Shown: one piece after another, positions 16,763 to 24,728 of the stretch
Position numbering within the stretch: position 1 is the stretch's first letter
Layout of the letters: the number at the start of each line of letters is the position of its first letter
NCBI GenBank assembly: GCA_041686855.1
Contig: JAWLDA010000017.1
Coordinates: forward strand, 24,061 to 88,060
DNA length: 64,000 nt
Reading direction: 5' to 3'
Source: JAWLDA01 sp041686855
GTDB lineage: Bacteria; Bacillota; Limnochordia; DTU080; RSA5
Notes under the pieces: model-generated
Seen by the model: only the letters and a program-made list of their open reading frames with translations
Database searches by the model: none
Told to the model about the DNA's origin: nothing
Position numbers and translations under genes: made by a program

Positions 16763-16806
16763 TAATTAGGACTAACCCGCCTCTTCAAGCAGGTTATTCC
16801 TAATTA
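16763..16806. promoter_or_regulatory. 18-bp inverted repeat between divergent genes
   Basis: Arms of 18 bp match at 16 positions around an 8-nt loop CTCTTCAA (TAATTAGGACTAACCCGC against the complement of GCAGGTTATTCCTAATTA). It lies between the sugar-binding protein gene (minus) and the MEDS-domain gene (plus), so it is upstream of both and unlikely to be a terminator. A TATAAT on the plus strand (16761-16766) overlaps the left arm. Confidence 0.55.
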
Positions 16807-16862
16807 CCCACCGTAATCTCACAACTTAAGACCCGGCTAATCGCCGCAATAGCCACAAGGAT

Positions 16863-17417
16863 GTGTTCGTATTGGGGAAAAACGCGATTCAATCAGGGCA
16901 GCACCTGTTTCATTTCCACTCAAGTGAGACCCACTTTTGTGCGGCTGCCCAGCGGTTTATTAATGAGGGTATCCGAGCCGGAGCCCGTGTCCAGCACAGG
17001 CTTTTCCCACACCTGAGGGACGCGCTTCTGAGGCGCCTGAGGGAATCGACCCTGCAGTACCCTGAAGATGCGTTTCGGGAATTCCCGGCTTGCGCGCCAC
17101 ATCCGGACGTGTTTCGCGAGCATGTGACAACGCAGCTACAAGACGCGCTCATCTCAGGGTTCCGCGGCCTTTGGCTCCTATGTTGGATTCCGGAGATATT
17201 CTCTCATTACGAGGCATGGAGGGAGATCGAGCAAGTATGTGGGGACCTGTGTAACGATCACCCGATCACGATTATGTGCTGTTTCGGCGCGGATAATCAG
17301 GAGACGATTCGTCGTCTGGCCGACATCTGCGACTCCCATAAGGCGTACCATTATAGCGGTGGAATCCCTGTTGAACTGGGTGAATCCATTTTGGCCCCAG
17401 GCCGCGTCAGGCCCTAA
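16863..17417 (+). CDS. MEDS (DcmR sensory)-domain protein
   Basis: The 184-residue protein resembles the MEDS domain, a RecA-like sensory fold seen in DcmR and in anti-anti-sigma or histidine-kinase partners. Indicative stretches are QHLFHFHSSETHFCAAAQRFINEGIRAGARV at the start and a final helix before ICDSHKAYHYSGG. It lacks an attached kinase, HTH or STAS domain. No signal peptide. The start is uncertain: GTG at 16863 has AAGG only two bases away, TTG at 16872 has better spacing. It runs convergent with the second Suc_Fer-like gene and overlaps its 3' end by 11 bases. Role unknown; possible small-molecule sensor. Confidence 0.55.
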   Translation: MFVLGKNAIQSGQHLFHFHSSETHFCAAAQRFINEGIRAGARVQHRLFPHLRDALLRRLRESTLQYPEDAFREFPACAPHPDVFREHVTTQLQDALISGFRGLWLLCWIPEIFSHYEAWREIEQVCGDLCNDHPITIMCCFGADNQETIRRLADICDSHKAYHYSGGIPVELGESILAPGRVRP

Positions 17418-18423
17418 GCGCCTCTGTAACCTCCACAAGGTCGACGAGGGTATACTGCTCGAACTCAGACGCTTCCTCATCGCGGCAACTGCCGAAGCCC
17501 ACGACACGACCTTGCTGGATCACTTCGGCTTCAAAGGCCCTCTCTGTAACCCCATCGGGAAGGGTGTACGCGATACGGACTCTGGCACCGGCCTCGTCCT
17601 CGTCCAAACCCTCCGCCAATCCAGTACACGGGAGCCTTGCGAGCTCCGCGCCAAAGCGCATGAGGATCTCGCGCTCCGCCACCTGCTCAAACGGCGTTCT
17701 GAGCCCCGCCCACCCGCGATAATGGGCCCATAAACGCTCGGTCGATTCACTCCCATTCACCAAGGGTTCAAGGAGCTCCGGCGTGACCCGTCCCCAGTAG
17801 CGCATTTCGGGGAGATCCAACAGCGTTGGCGCAAACCGATGTCCGCCAAGGTGGCTCGTCCGCCACACCCGGAGATTACCGCTGTACGCGGAAGCCCATT
17901 CGTGTCGCAACAGTGTATAAATGGGAACACCTAGGTTGCCACAGCACGCATCGCGCGACCCATGCGTGCATACAAGGAGGTCCCGGGTGCTCGTCTCCTC
18001 TTGGCGGTACTCGTCAAAGCGAGATGGCGGCCGTTCCGACTCCAAGAGCGCTTGGAGCAACGATACCGCCTCATCGTGAGGTACCACATACTCCTCACGG
18101 ATGAAGCGGACAAAGGGGCCGGAAGGCCTCGTCAAATGGATGATGCGTCGGTAGCCTGAGGGCGAGTACTCGGGATCTGGTACAACACCTTGCACGCGCA
18201 CACCGTGGGTGGGCGACTCGGCCGCTTTCACCATCTGAGCCAGTTCCGGTGGAAAGGAGGCACTCTCCACGACATTTCGTTTCCATGGCAAGGGTGTCTC
18301 CACGATGACGTACCGGTCCCAGCGGCCGGTCGCCGTGCCGATCAAGTCCTCGTGATTCATTTGAGAGACGAGCGAGCAACGTTGAGACTCTCCACAGGGG
18401 CGATTTGCGAGGAAACGTGACAT
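17407..18423 (-). CDS. Sucrase/ferredoxin-like (Suc_Fer-like) thioredoxin-fold protein, copy 2
   Basis: A 338-residue paralogue of the protein at 4077-5087. It keeps LLVCTHGSRDACCGNLGVPIY, SHLGGHRFAPTLLDLPE and YRGWAGLRTPFEQVAE, plus the N-terminal CSLVSQMNHEDLIGTATG. The N-terminus is about 18 residues longer and includes another Cys (NRPCGESQRC). The ATG at 18423 follows AGGAGG at 12 nt; an open frame reaches further upstream but crosses the promoter. Its promoter (TTGACA-17-TACGGT) closely resembles that of the siderophore operon, suggesting shared iron-linked expression. The dicluster or reductase chemistry is unknown; a redox role in iron handling is inference. Confidence 0.75.
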   Translation of the reverse strand: MSRFLANRPCGESQRCSLVSQMNHEDLIGTATGRWDRYVIVETPLPWKRNVVESASFPPELAQMVKAAESPTHGVRVQGVVPDPEYSPSGYRRIIHLTRPSGPFVRFIREEYVVPHDEAVSLLQALLESERPPSRFDEYRQEETSTRDLLVCTHGSRDACCGNLGVPIYTLLRHEWASAYSGNLRVWRTSHLGGHRFAPTLLDLPEMRYWGRVTPELLEPLVNGSESTERLWAHYRGWAGLRTPFEQVAEREILMRFGAELARLPCTGLAEGLDEDEAGARVRIAYTLPDGVTERAFEAEVIQQGRVVGFGSCRDEEASEFEQYTLVDLVEVTEALRA

Positions 18424-18469
18424 GGTAGGTCGGTGCCTCCTAGTCGGACGATTCATTAAATCAGGATAA

Positions 18470-18498
18470 ACCGTACCACGCCGATCATGGGGTGTCAA
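18470..18498 (-). promoter_or_regulatory. Promoter of the second Suc_Fer-like gene
   Basis: On the minus strand TTGACA (18493-18498) and TACGGT (18470-18475) are 17 nt apart. The surrounding CGTGGTACGGTTT matches CGTGGTACCGTTT at the siderophore operon promoter except at one base. The TGTTAGG dyad is not present here. Confidence 0.6.
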
Positions 18499-18547
18499 AC
18501 GTCTTCGGCGCAACGCTCGTGAACGAAAGGGCTCGAAGGCGCCAGCC

Positions 18548-18958
18548 TCAATGCAGATTATCCAAGTCGGGGCGGAGGACGACACTCTCCTGTTCATTCG
18601 GATCAGTCCTGGCCAAAACGGCGACGACAGACTCAGTCTCGCTTGGATTGTAGGGGAGATGGGGCACGCCCGCCGGAATGTAGAGAAACTCCCCGGCACT
18701 CACTTCCATGTGATCTTCGAGGCGCTCACCGTACCACATCGCCCCGGTACCTTGCAGTACGTATATCGCAGTTTCGTGACCCTCGTGCAAATGCGCTTTG
18801 GCCCGTCCTCTGGGGGGAATTGTCAGCAGGTGCATGCACAAACCTTTTGCTCCTACGCTCTCTCGGGAGATGGCAGCGACGTAATCAAAACCCTGTTTCC
18901 CGCGGTACGAGTCGTCGGCCTTAACGACCTTACATTGCGCTCTTTGAGCCACCGACAT
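18548..18958 (-). CDS. Cupin-domain protein
   Basis: A 136-residue single-domain cupin. Motif 1 is in GRAKAHLHEGHETAIYVLQGTG with the metal-binding His, His and Glu, and motif 2 is GEFLYIPAGVPHLPYNP with the last His. Such proteins bind a divalent metal and act as sugar isomerases, dioxygenases or ligand sensors; the sequence does not tell which. AGAGGAG stands about five bases before the ATG at 18958; a GTG at 18973 would add five residues. It is upstream of, and same strand as, the second Suc_Fer-like gene but separated by that gene's promoter. Confidence 0.85.
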   Translation of the reverse strand: MSVAQRAQCKVVKADDSYRGKQGFDYVAAISRESVGAKGLCMHLLTIPPRGRAKAHLHEGHETAIYVLQGTGAMWYGERLEDHMEVSAGEFLYIPAGVPHLPYNPSETESVVAVLARTDPNEQESVVLRPDLDNLH

Positions 18959-19144
18959 TCTCTCCTCTCTCACGCCTAAAGGGTATGACGGCGATGAGGG
19001 ACGCAGACTGGCTTACGGAGGGTTGTGTGAGAATCTCACGAAGGGACGCCCTTGTGTGACTTAAGAACGCCCTGAGAACCGCTTTCATAAGATGGGGGGA
19101 ATGCCTTCCCTATCGATGAAACTGGATGAGGCAGGTGCGAACGG

Positions 19145-20419
19145 ATGCCCCCCACTTTTGCAGACACGTCAGCTCAGATACACACGGTCAACGCCTGGAG
19201 CCGACCCATACCATGGTCCGCGGCGACCTCGACGCCAGGACGAACCAAACGTGATGCGACAAACGTTGATTCAGAGCACAGGGCGGAAATTCCTCGACCG
19301 CTACAACCCACGACCAAAGCGCGAGCACTCTCAGTTTTCCAAGGTCCGTCCATAACTGAGTTTGATGTTGAGATCCTTGGGACGTCTGCCGAAGGGGGCA
19401 TTTTAGGTCGAGCATCCGGTCCAATCATTGATGAGCTCGGCGGCGTCCCTTCTGGGGCGAGCGGGAGCCCCGTATTCCTGGACGGTAGATTGATCGGGGC
19501 GATTGCACTTACCTTCGGGGATCCTACACTCGTGGGCATCACGCCCATCGCTGAAATGCGAAGTCTTGCGAGGGAATCGATCAGTCCGTTGAACAAGGAG
19601 CCTGGGGTCTCTAAGACTCCCTCCGCGACCAACTCGTGTAGCCTCCTTGCAGCTGTTGGTTTCCGCGCTTCCGCGTCACTCCACCGTCTCGAGGAACACT
19701 TTCGGTCGCGACTTGTCGCTAGTCCCGCCCCCACCCACCGTACCGAGTCCGCACACACCGCAGCTGCGCTGGAGCCCGGCAGCGCTGTCGGTGCCGCTCT
19801 CATCACGGGGGATCTCCGTCTTGGTTTCATCGGAACCGCTACCGAGATCCAAGGGGATCGACTCCTCGCCTTTGGCCATCCCCTGCTCTTTACAGGTCCT
19901 ACCCAACTTGCGTTAACCCGAGCGTTCATCTTCGTTACCGGGCGCGAGTCCTCGCGCAGCCCATCTGAGAAACTCGGGGACTTCGGCGACACGATCGGTA
20001 CGGTTGTACAGGACCGCTCTGCAGGTATCTTGGCACGGATCGGGACGCGTCCCAGATTGATACCGTTCAAACTGAGCGTCACAGATAAAGACAGATCCGT
20101 CACCGAAAAGCTGTCGGTTCACGCTGCGCCACTCCCAAGCGAACTCTCATTTCTCATGTACGCTACCACCGTAGAGGCCTTTACCCGGGCGATGGATCGC
20201 TTGGGCCAGGGAACGGCTACGTGGAAATGGAGCATCTCCGTGGCACACCAGGAGGAGCCCATTGTGCAGGAGGCCCGCGCGTTCGATCTCATCAATATCG
20301 CGGATGTAGCGGCTTCGTCCATCTTTCCCCTCTTGGACCCGCTGCTCGAAGAGGGATTTGACGTCCAGGAGGTTTGCTTGAGCGCCTCTGTGGAAATGAG
20401 ACGAACGGTTGAGGCATAG
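19145..20419 (+). CDS. S55-family (SpoIVB-peptidase-type) serine protease homologue, possibly 5' truncated
   Basis: From about residue 48 the sequence follows the S55 peptidase pattern: ARALSVFQGPSITEFDVEILG, then GGVPSGASGSPVFLDGRLIGA with the nucleophilic Ser, GITPIAEM, and later GDRLLAFGHPLLFTG with the presumed catalytic His. Proteins of this type usually begin with a signal peptide directly before the first motif and reach about 550-650 residues. Here the first 47 residues are not hydrophobic, no ribosome-binding site precedes the ATG, and the total is 424 residues, so the 5' end may be frameshifted, deleted or use another start. There is no PDZ domain, so it is not the sporulation protein SpoIVB itself. 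The nearest genes give no functional hint. Confidence 0.65.
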   Translation: MPPTFADTSAQIHTVNAWSRPIPWSAATSTPGRTKRDATNVDSEHRAEIPRPLQPTTKARALSVFQGPSITEFDVEILGTSAEGGILGRASGPIIDELGGVPSGASGSPVFLDGRLIGAIALTFGDPTLVGITPIAEMRSLARESISPLNKEPGVSKTPSATNSCSLLAAVGFRASASLHRLEEHFRSRLVASPAPTHRTESAHTAAALEPGSAVGAALITGDLRLGFIGTATEIQGDRLLAFGHPLLFTGPTQLALTRAFIFVTGRESSRSPSEKLGDFGDTIGTVVQDRSAGILARIGTRPRLIPFKLSVTDKDRSVTEKLSVHAAPLPSELSFLMYATTVEAFTRAMDRLGQGTATWKWSISVAHQEEPIVQEARAFDLINIADVAASSIFPLLDPLLEEGFDVQEVCLSASVEMRRTVEA

Positions 20420-20466
20420 TTGGTCAGTGTGAGGACTGGAAAACCGGAATCACGGCGAACGCCTCC

Positions 20467-21423
20467 TCACTCGCACTCATACCAAGCAGAATGACGCTCT
20501 CGAAGATAACTCCGGAAACGATCAAACGTATTATCAGATGCACCGACATACGGCGACCGTAACTTCAAGGGAAACTCGGGTTGATGGAGCTTTGCAAAGA
20601 GTTTGTCGAAGGCCCCATCCATGTGGAAGCCCTCGGTAACCGCCAACTCTTGCAGGGACGCGAGAACAGCGTCAAGTTGGGATTGATAGTAGAGAAGTTC
20701 TTTTACCCGACCCGCACACGCCGCCTCGAAGTAGGAGCGCGCCGCGTTCCAGTTGGTCGAGGCATACGAGACCAACAGGCCGACTTCGGCAAACAGACTT
20801 ACGTATGCAAAACCGGGCTCCGTCACAAAGTGCCGCAACGTTGGAGCGTGCCGCGCCAGGGCTGATAGCTCAAGCGTTGAGCTCGTCGTGATCTTCGTCG
20901 CAACCAAGTTGGGATGTCGTTCGGCCAGTCGACTGTATTCCACATGGGTGAGCTGACGTTTGGCGCGCGCGGTGTTGTAATGGAGAAACTGGCACTCGGG
21001 GAAGGAATTGCATATTTCCGCAAAGAACCGATCGACCTCTGGATCTGACAAGGTCCCCCATGATGGAAAGGAGATTTGAAACTGGTTTACCCCTTTCACC
21101 GCGGAACGCTCGATTCGTTCGAGCATTGTAGATAGACTGAGATCTACAATTCCAACCATGGGTTCGGCTCCGTGCGCACGCATCTCCTCTACAAAGCAAT
21201 TAACAATTTCGTCAAACTCCCCTGCGCCGACCGCGTACCCTTCGCCGGCAGTCCCAAAGATGTACAGATGGCGGGTACCCTGTCGTAACAAGATGCGAAC
21301 GTGTCTCCGAAAAATGCTCTCGTTGAAATGCTCATCGTGATCCCAAGGGATACAACACGCCCCTAGAATGCACCGGGGGAAGCGAATCGTTGATGATATT
21401 TCTCTGTTTAGGTGACCGCTCAC
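20467..21423 (-). CDS. DapA/NanA-family class I aldolase
   Basis: The 318-residue protein is a TIM-barrel member of the dihydrodipicolinate synthase / N-acetylneuraminate lyase family, which forms a Schiff base with pyruvate. The GTAGEGYAV motif, the Tyr in FLHYNTARAKRQLT and the Schiff-base Lys in LVATKITTSS are in the expected order and spacing. The family contains dihydrodipicolinate synthases, sialic-acid lyases and 2-keto-3-deoxy-sugar aldolases; the GTG start overlaps the upstream glycosidase-like gene by four bases, so a catabolic aldolase is more likely than lysine synthesis. Sialate is a possible substrate given the nearby sialidase-like gene, but this is inference. Confidence 0.8.
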   Translation of the reverse strand: MSGHLNREISSTIRFPRCILGACCIPWDHDEHFNESIFRRHVRILLRQGTRHLYIFGTAGEGYAVGAGEFDEIVNCFVEEMRAHGAEPMVGIVDLSLSTMLERIERSAVKGVNQFQISFPSWGTLSDPEVDRFFAEICNSFPECQFLHYNTARAKRQLTHVEYSRLAERHPNLVATKITTSSTLELSALARHAPTLRHFVTEPGFAYVSLFAEVGLLVSYASTNWNAARSYFEAACAGRVKELLYYQSQLDAVLASLQELAVTEGFHMDGAFDKLFAKLHQPEFPLKLRSPYVGASDNTFDRFRSYLRERHSAWYECE

Positions 21424-23072
21424 TTCGAGCTCTCCTCAATCCCACGCTCAGCAGACTCAACAACCCTAAGAGCGTATATATCAGCGTCCCGCATTACAAA
21501 ACGCAATCGAATCGGGTCATCCCCAAGGGGCAGGAGGTCTGCTCGCTCTTTCCACCGCACGCAACCATTGATCTCGTCTCCCACTAAGGGCGCGGATGCA
21601 TCGAGCTCGTACCCTGACTGGGGTCGACCCAGCTCATCCTGAACTTCAACTCGAATGAAGCCGCCCGCTGAGGTGGAGTAATTGAGACTAAGGAGCTGAC
21701 CGTGAAAGGTGAATGGGCGCGTGGTGAACTCGCCCATTCGGTAACCAGCGCGCATCGACGCGAAGCCGTGTTTACGCACGACTACTCGGCGCATCAGCGG
21801 ATAGTCGAACTGGTGTGTAATCGACGGTTTCCTCTCGCCTCGAGAATGAGTGCGACTGTGCTCAAGGACGTACAGGGAAAACTCTCTAGGGGATGTTTCG
21901 ACGATCCCCCATGCCGGGCTGTTGATGATGTGGTCCCCCCAGTTTCGAGGTTCGCCGGGGCGCATCCACGCCTGCATAAAGCTCCGATTCCAATCAACAC
22001 CATTACGACTTGTCATAAAACAGATGTCCGAGAATCCGCTATGCTCCCGGTTGAACGGATTGAGAGTCCCTGGCGCCGAGAGATTCCCGGCGCCAGCGGG
22101 TGGAAAGAACCTGCCCGGACAGGAGATGAAAATGTGTTCCGCACCGGGACACGGCTGCGTCGTGTCAGTGTAGAAGTGTTCCATGGGGACATCGTTCGTG
22201 TAACGGTTTGGACGTGGCTCGCTCCAGTGAAGAAAGTCTGTAGATATCGCATTTTGAAACGCTCGTACAGTCCGGTATCCGCCGGCATTCGGACTCCGTT
22301 CGGGAAACGACGGGTTGCGCAAATTGGGTCGTGTAACAAAGGGGAAAGGGTGTCCATTTGCGTACGGTTCGTAGTATCGGGTATAACTACGGTACAGGCC
22401 GCTGACGCCATCCCAAAAGACAGGATTGAGCGCGTCAAAGTATCCCTTCACAAGATCGGGACGATCGGCACAGCGTCGCCACGTCATCCCATCCGGTGAT
22501 TCAAACGCGATGAGACCGGAGAATGGGCCTCCTTCGACGCCGTGCATACCTCCCCACGCTTTGTACCGAGTGTCAGGATCAGCTTTAGGATTCGCGTCGA
22601 GAAACGGAGTGAACGTGGAGGCCTCCGGCCCTTGAAAGACGGCGTTGTTACGCTTCGATCCGTCGATCTCAAATCGACCAATTACAGGCCGCTCGAAATG
22701 AACGCCATCGGTACTCTCGGCATAGAGAGTCGTTCGATGATGTTCGGGCGTGACGTACGGTCCACGATAGTAAAGGCGAATTCGTCCCCTGTCGTGGATT
22801 ACGGTCGAATATACACCGGGCTCCCGCAATCCCTCAGCGTGCTCCCAGGGTTGATCAAATACGATGGCCACCTCACGTCGCTCAGGGTGCGTCAGCGTGA
22901 GCGAGACACCATCCACCTCGGCGAGCAGCCAATCGTCGACAAACATCTCTGTGCGGGAGCCGATATCGACGGTGCCTTTCCGCCAGTTTACTTTCTCCTT
23001 CGTCCAACGAACGTCTCTGTATCCAAAACCTGCATATCCTTGTTCGCCTTGAATCTGCTTTTGAAATGCCAC
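21420..23072 (-). CDS. Five-bladed beta-propeller glycosidase-like protein (GH32/GH43-like)
   Basis: The 550-residue protein lacks a signal peptide. Repeated propeller blades are visible (RIRLYYRG, STDGVHFERP, PDGMTWRRC, SRNGVDWNRSF) and an early RTEMFVDDWLLAEVDGV segment that recurs in a widespread group of uncharacterised proteins annotated as GH32-N-terminal-like, common in Planctomycetes and Verrucomicrobia. A C-terminal beta-sandwich (SLNYSTSAGGFIRVEVQDELGRP) fits the GH32 C-terminal domain. The usual GH32 catalytic WMNDPN motif is missing, so activity is unproven. The gene overlaps the aldolase downstream and is separated from the sugar-binding protein gene by a terminator. The GTG start has AGGAG very close. 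Confidence 0.65.
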   Translation of the reverse strand: MAFQKQIQGEQGYAGFGYRDVRWTKEKVNWRKGTVDIGSRTEMFVDDWLLAEVDGVSLTLTHPERREVAIVFDQPWEHAEGLREPGVYSTVIHDRGRIRLYYRGPYVTPEHHRTTLYAESTDGVHFERPVIGRFEIDGSKRNNAVFQGPEASTFTPFLDANPKADPDTRYKAWGGMHGVEGGPFSGLIAFESPDGMTWRRCADRPDLVKGYFDALNPVFWDGVSGLYRSYTRYYEPYANGHPFPFVTRPNLRNPSFPERSPNAGGYRTVRAFQNAISTDFLHWSEPRPNRYTNDVPMEHFYTDTTQPCPGAEHIFISCPGRFFPPAGAGNLSAPGTLNPFNREHSGFSDICFMTSRNGVDWNRSFMQAWMRPGEPRNWGDHIINSPAWGIVETSPREFSLYVLEHSRTHSRGERKPSITHQFDYPLMRRVVVRKHGFASMRAGYRMGEFTTRPFTFHGQLLSLNYSTSAGGFIRVEVQDELGRPQSGYELDASAPLVGDEINGCVRWKERADLLPLGDDPIRLRFVMRDADIYALRVVESAERGIEESSK

Positions 23073-23121
23073 GACTCCTAAATCACCTCATCGAGAAAAG
23101 ACGTTCCGCGTCGCATCCGAC

Positions 23122-23170
23122 AAAAAAACGGCCGACGCCAGCCCCGTCGTCGGAGGGCGCGCCGGCCGTC
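23122..23170 (-). terminator. Rho-independent terminator after the sugar-binding protein gene
   Basis: On the minus strand an outer stem ACGGCCG / CGGCCGT with an inner GC-rich stem is followed directly by TTTTTTT. It lies 24 bases after the binding-protein stop and separates it from the glycosidase-like gene. Confidence 0.85.
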
Positions 23171-23193
23171 TTCCCGAGTCGTTGACCAATACC

Positions 23194-24435
23194 TTAACGG
23201 GTCGCTTCTTCCTTGAGAATCGCGTTTACTTGAGATGTGATCATCTCATATCCCGTGGCCGGATCAAGCGTGCCGTTCCATATTACGTCGCGCGCCACGC
23301 CATTCATAATTGCTCCAATCTCACTCGCGCGGGGTGGAGCCGGAGCGAACGTCGTATGACTCATCACGTGTTCGGCCATTACCTTCAGGTTTAAGCCCGG
23401 CAGAGCTTCGTAGTACTCTGCGGAAGTAAGAATCTCACGAGCCAGGGGAGCTCCACGCAGAGCACGTGCAATGATCCATGCCCCCTCACCGGCAGTCACC
23501 CACTTGACGAAATTCCAGGCTTCTTCGGGATGTTTGGTTTGCGCAGAGATCGCTGCTGTGATTAAAGCCAGATTAGTTGTACGCTCTTTACCTTTGGGCA
23601 AGGGGGCGACATCCCAGTCGAACGGGAGGTCTTGTGAGCGCATACCCAAGAGGCCCGAGTTGACGTTGTACATCATTCCGAGATTGCCGTCGTAAAAGGC
23701 CTGCGTGTAGTCTCCACCGGAGTAGAGGGACGCGTCCATGCTTCGATCTTCCTGCGTCAGCGCCCGCATGAATTCAAGCGCTTCAAGTGTCTCTCCGCGG
23801 TCGGGGAAGATCTCGGTGTATCCATCGGTATAGTGGCGGGCACCGCTCTGCACCACTAGATCACCCCAGCCTCCAGCAATATGTGAAGGGCTGAAGTGGA
23901 CGCCACGTCGATCAAATCCCCCGTCAGCGTTCCTACGGGTGAGAGTTCGGGCAGCTTGTCTCAACGTCTCCCAGGTCCAGGTTTCGTCTGGTTCCGCTAC
24001 GCCGCCCTCTAGGAACAACTGCTTATTGTAGGCAAATACGGCGTTGCTCCCCCACCAAGGTAAGGTATATGTATGACCGTTTGAAGTGACGAGGTCCGGT
24101 TGGTTTGCCCATGGCGCGATTTCAAATCCATCCCGCTCGATGAATTCATCGAGTGGCAGGAGGTTGCCGCCCTCCATCAGAGGCCTGCCGTAGGTACCCC
24201 AATACATCACATCGGGAGCTACACCCCCGGCAATCCGAGTGGTAAGCGTGTTCCAATAACCCCCAGTTGGTGACCAAATCAACTCTACGTCCGGGCGCAC
24301 TTTCTTGTATGCTTCGGTGATCGCCTCTCTAGGACCGTCCGGCATAATCGCCATAATGTCCAGTTGCACAGTCTCTGCAAATACCGAACCACACACGACA
24401 AGAAGCAACACAAGGACTCCTGTCAGTATTCTCAT
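23194..24435 (-). CDS. Sugar ABC transporter substrate-binding protein (family 1), second copy
   Basis: A 413-residue solute-binding protein with signal peptide MRILTGVLVLLLVVCGSVFA, cut before ETVQL; the Cys is inside the hydrophobic core and not at the cleavage site, so it is not a lipoprotein. Family features: AYKKVRPDVELIWSP, GGVAPDVMYWGTYG, MMYNVNSGLLGM and HPEEAWNFVKWVT. AAAGGTG precedes the ATG at 24435; a GTG at 24441 is also possible. It is followed by a strong terminator and has no permease genes beside it. With the upstream GntR regulator and sialidase-like gene it appears to belong to a glycan-uptake cluster. Confidence 0.9.
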   Translation of the reverse strand: MRILTGVLVLLLVVCGSVFAETVQLDIMAIMPDGPREAITEAYKKVRPDVELIWSPTGGYWNTLTTRIAGGVAPDVMYWGTYGRPLMEGGNLLPLDEFIERDGFEIAPWANQPDLVTSNGHTYTLPWWGSNAVFAYNKQLFLEGGVAEPDETWTWETLRQAARTLTRRNADGGFDRRGVHFSPSHIAGGWGDLVVQSGARHYTDGYTEIFPDRGETLEALEFMRALTQEDRSMDASLYSGGDYTQAFYDGNLGMMYNVNSGLLGMRSQDLPFDWDVAPLPKGKERTTNLALITAAISAQTKHPEEAWNFVKWVTAGEGAWIIARALRGAPLAREILTSAEYYEALPGLNLKVMAEHVMSHTTFAPAPPRASEIGAIMNGVARDVIWNGTLDPATGYEMITSQVNAILKEEATR

Positions 24436-24484
24436 ATTCACCTTTAGTGATATCTCCTTCCAGCCAAACCTGTTTAATGATTAG

Positions 24485-24514
24485 ATTGTATGACAGGTAT
24501 GACTTCTATGTCAA
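24485..24514 (-). promoter_or_regulatory. Promoter of the sugar-binding protein gene, with GTATGAC repeats
   Basis: On the minus strand TTGACA (24509-24514) and TACAAT (24485-24490) are 18 nt apart. Between and overlapping them on the plus strand lie two GTATGAC copies (24488-24494, 24497-24503), a 9-bp-spaced direct repeat that may be the operator of the neighbouring GntR-type regulator. Confidence 0.6.
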
Positions 24515-24728
24515 ACAGCATTAACCCATCAAGGGTGAAAATGTTGTATTTTCTAAGTGTAAAATATATGCCATTTCCACTATGTGAGGTTCTGCCGAAC
24601 CGCTCTGGAGTTGGGAGAAGGATGGAGAAACCTTGAACGAAAGGCGAGTCGACAAGAACGATGTCGAAGTGAGCGTAGGTACACGTGGATGCGATGGATC
24701 AGACGATACTTCCATTTACGAACGACGC

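Noticed and set aside
19145..20419. SpoIVB sporulation peptidase
   Set aside because: The S55 core is present but the PDZ domain and membrane anchor of SpoIVB are absent.
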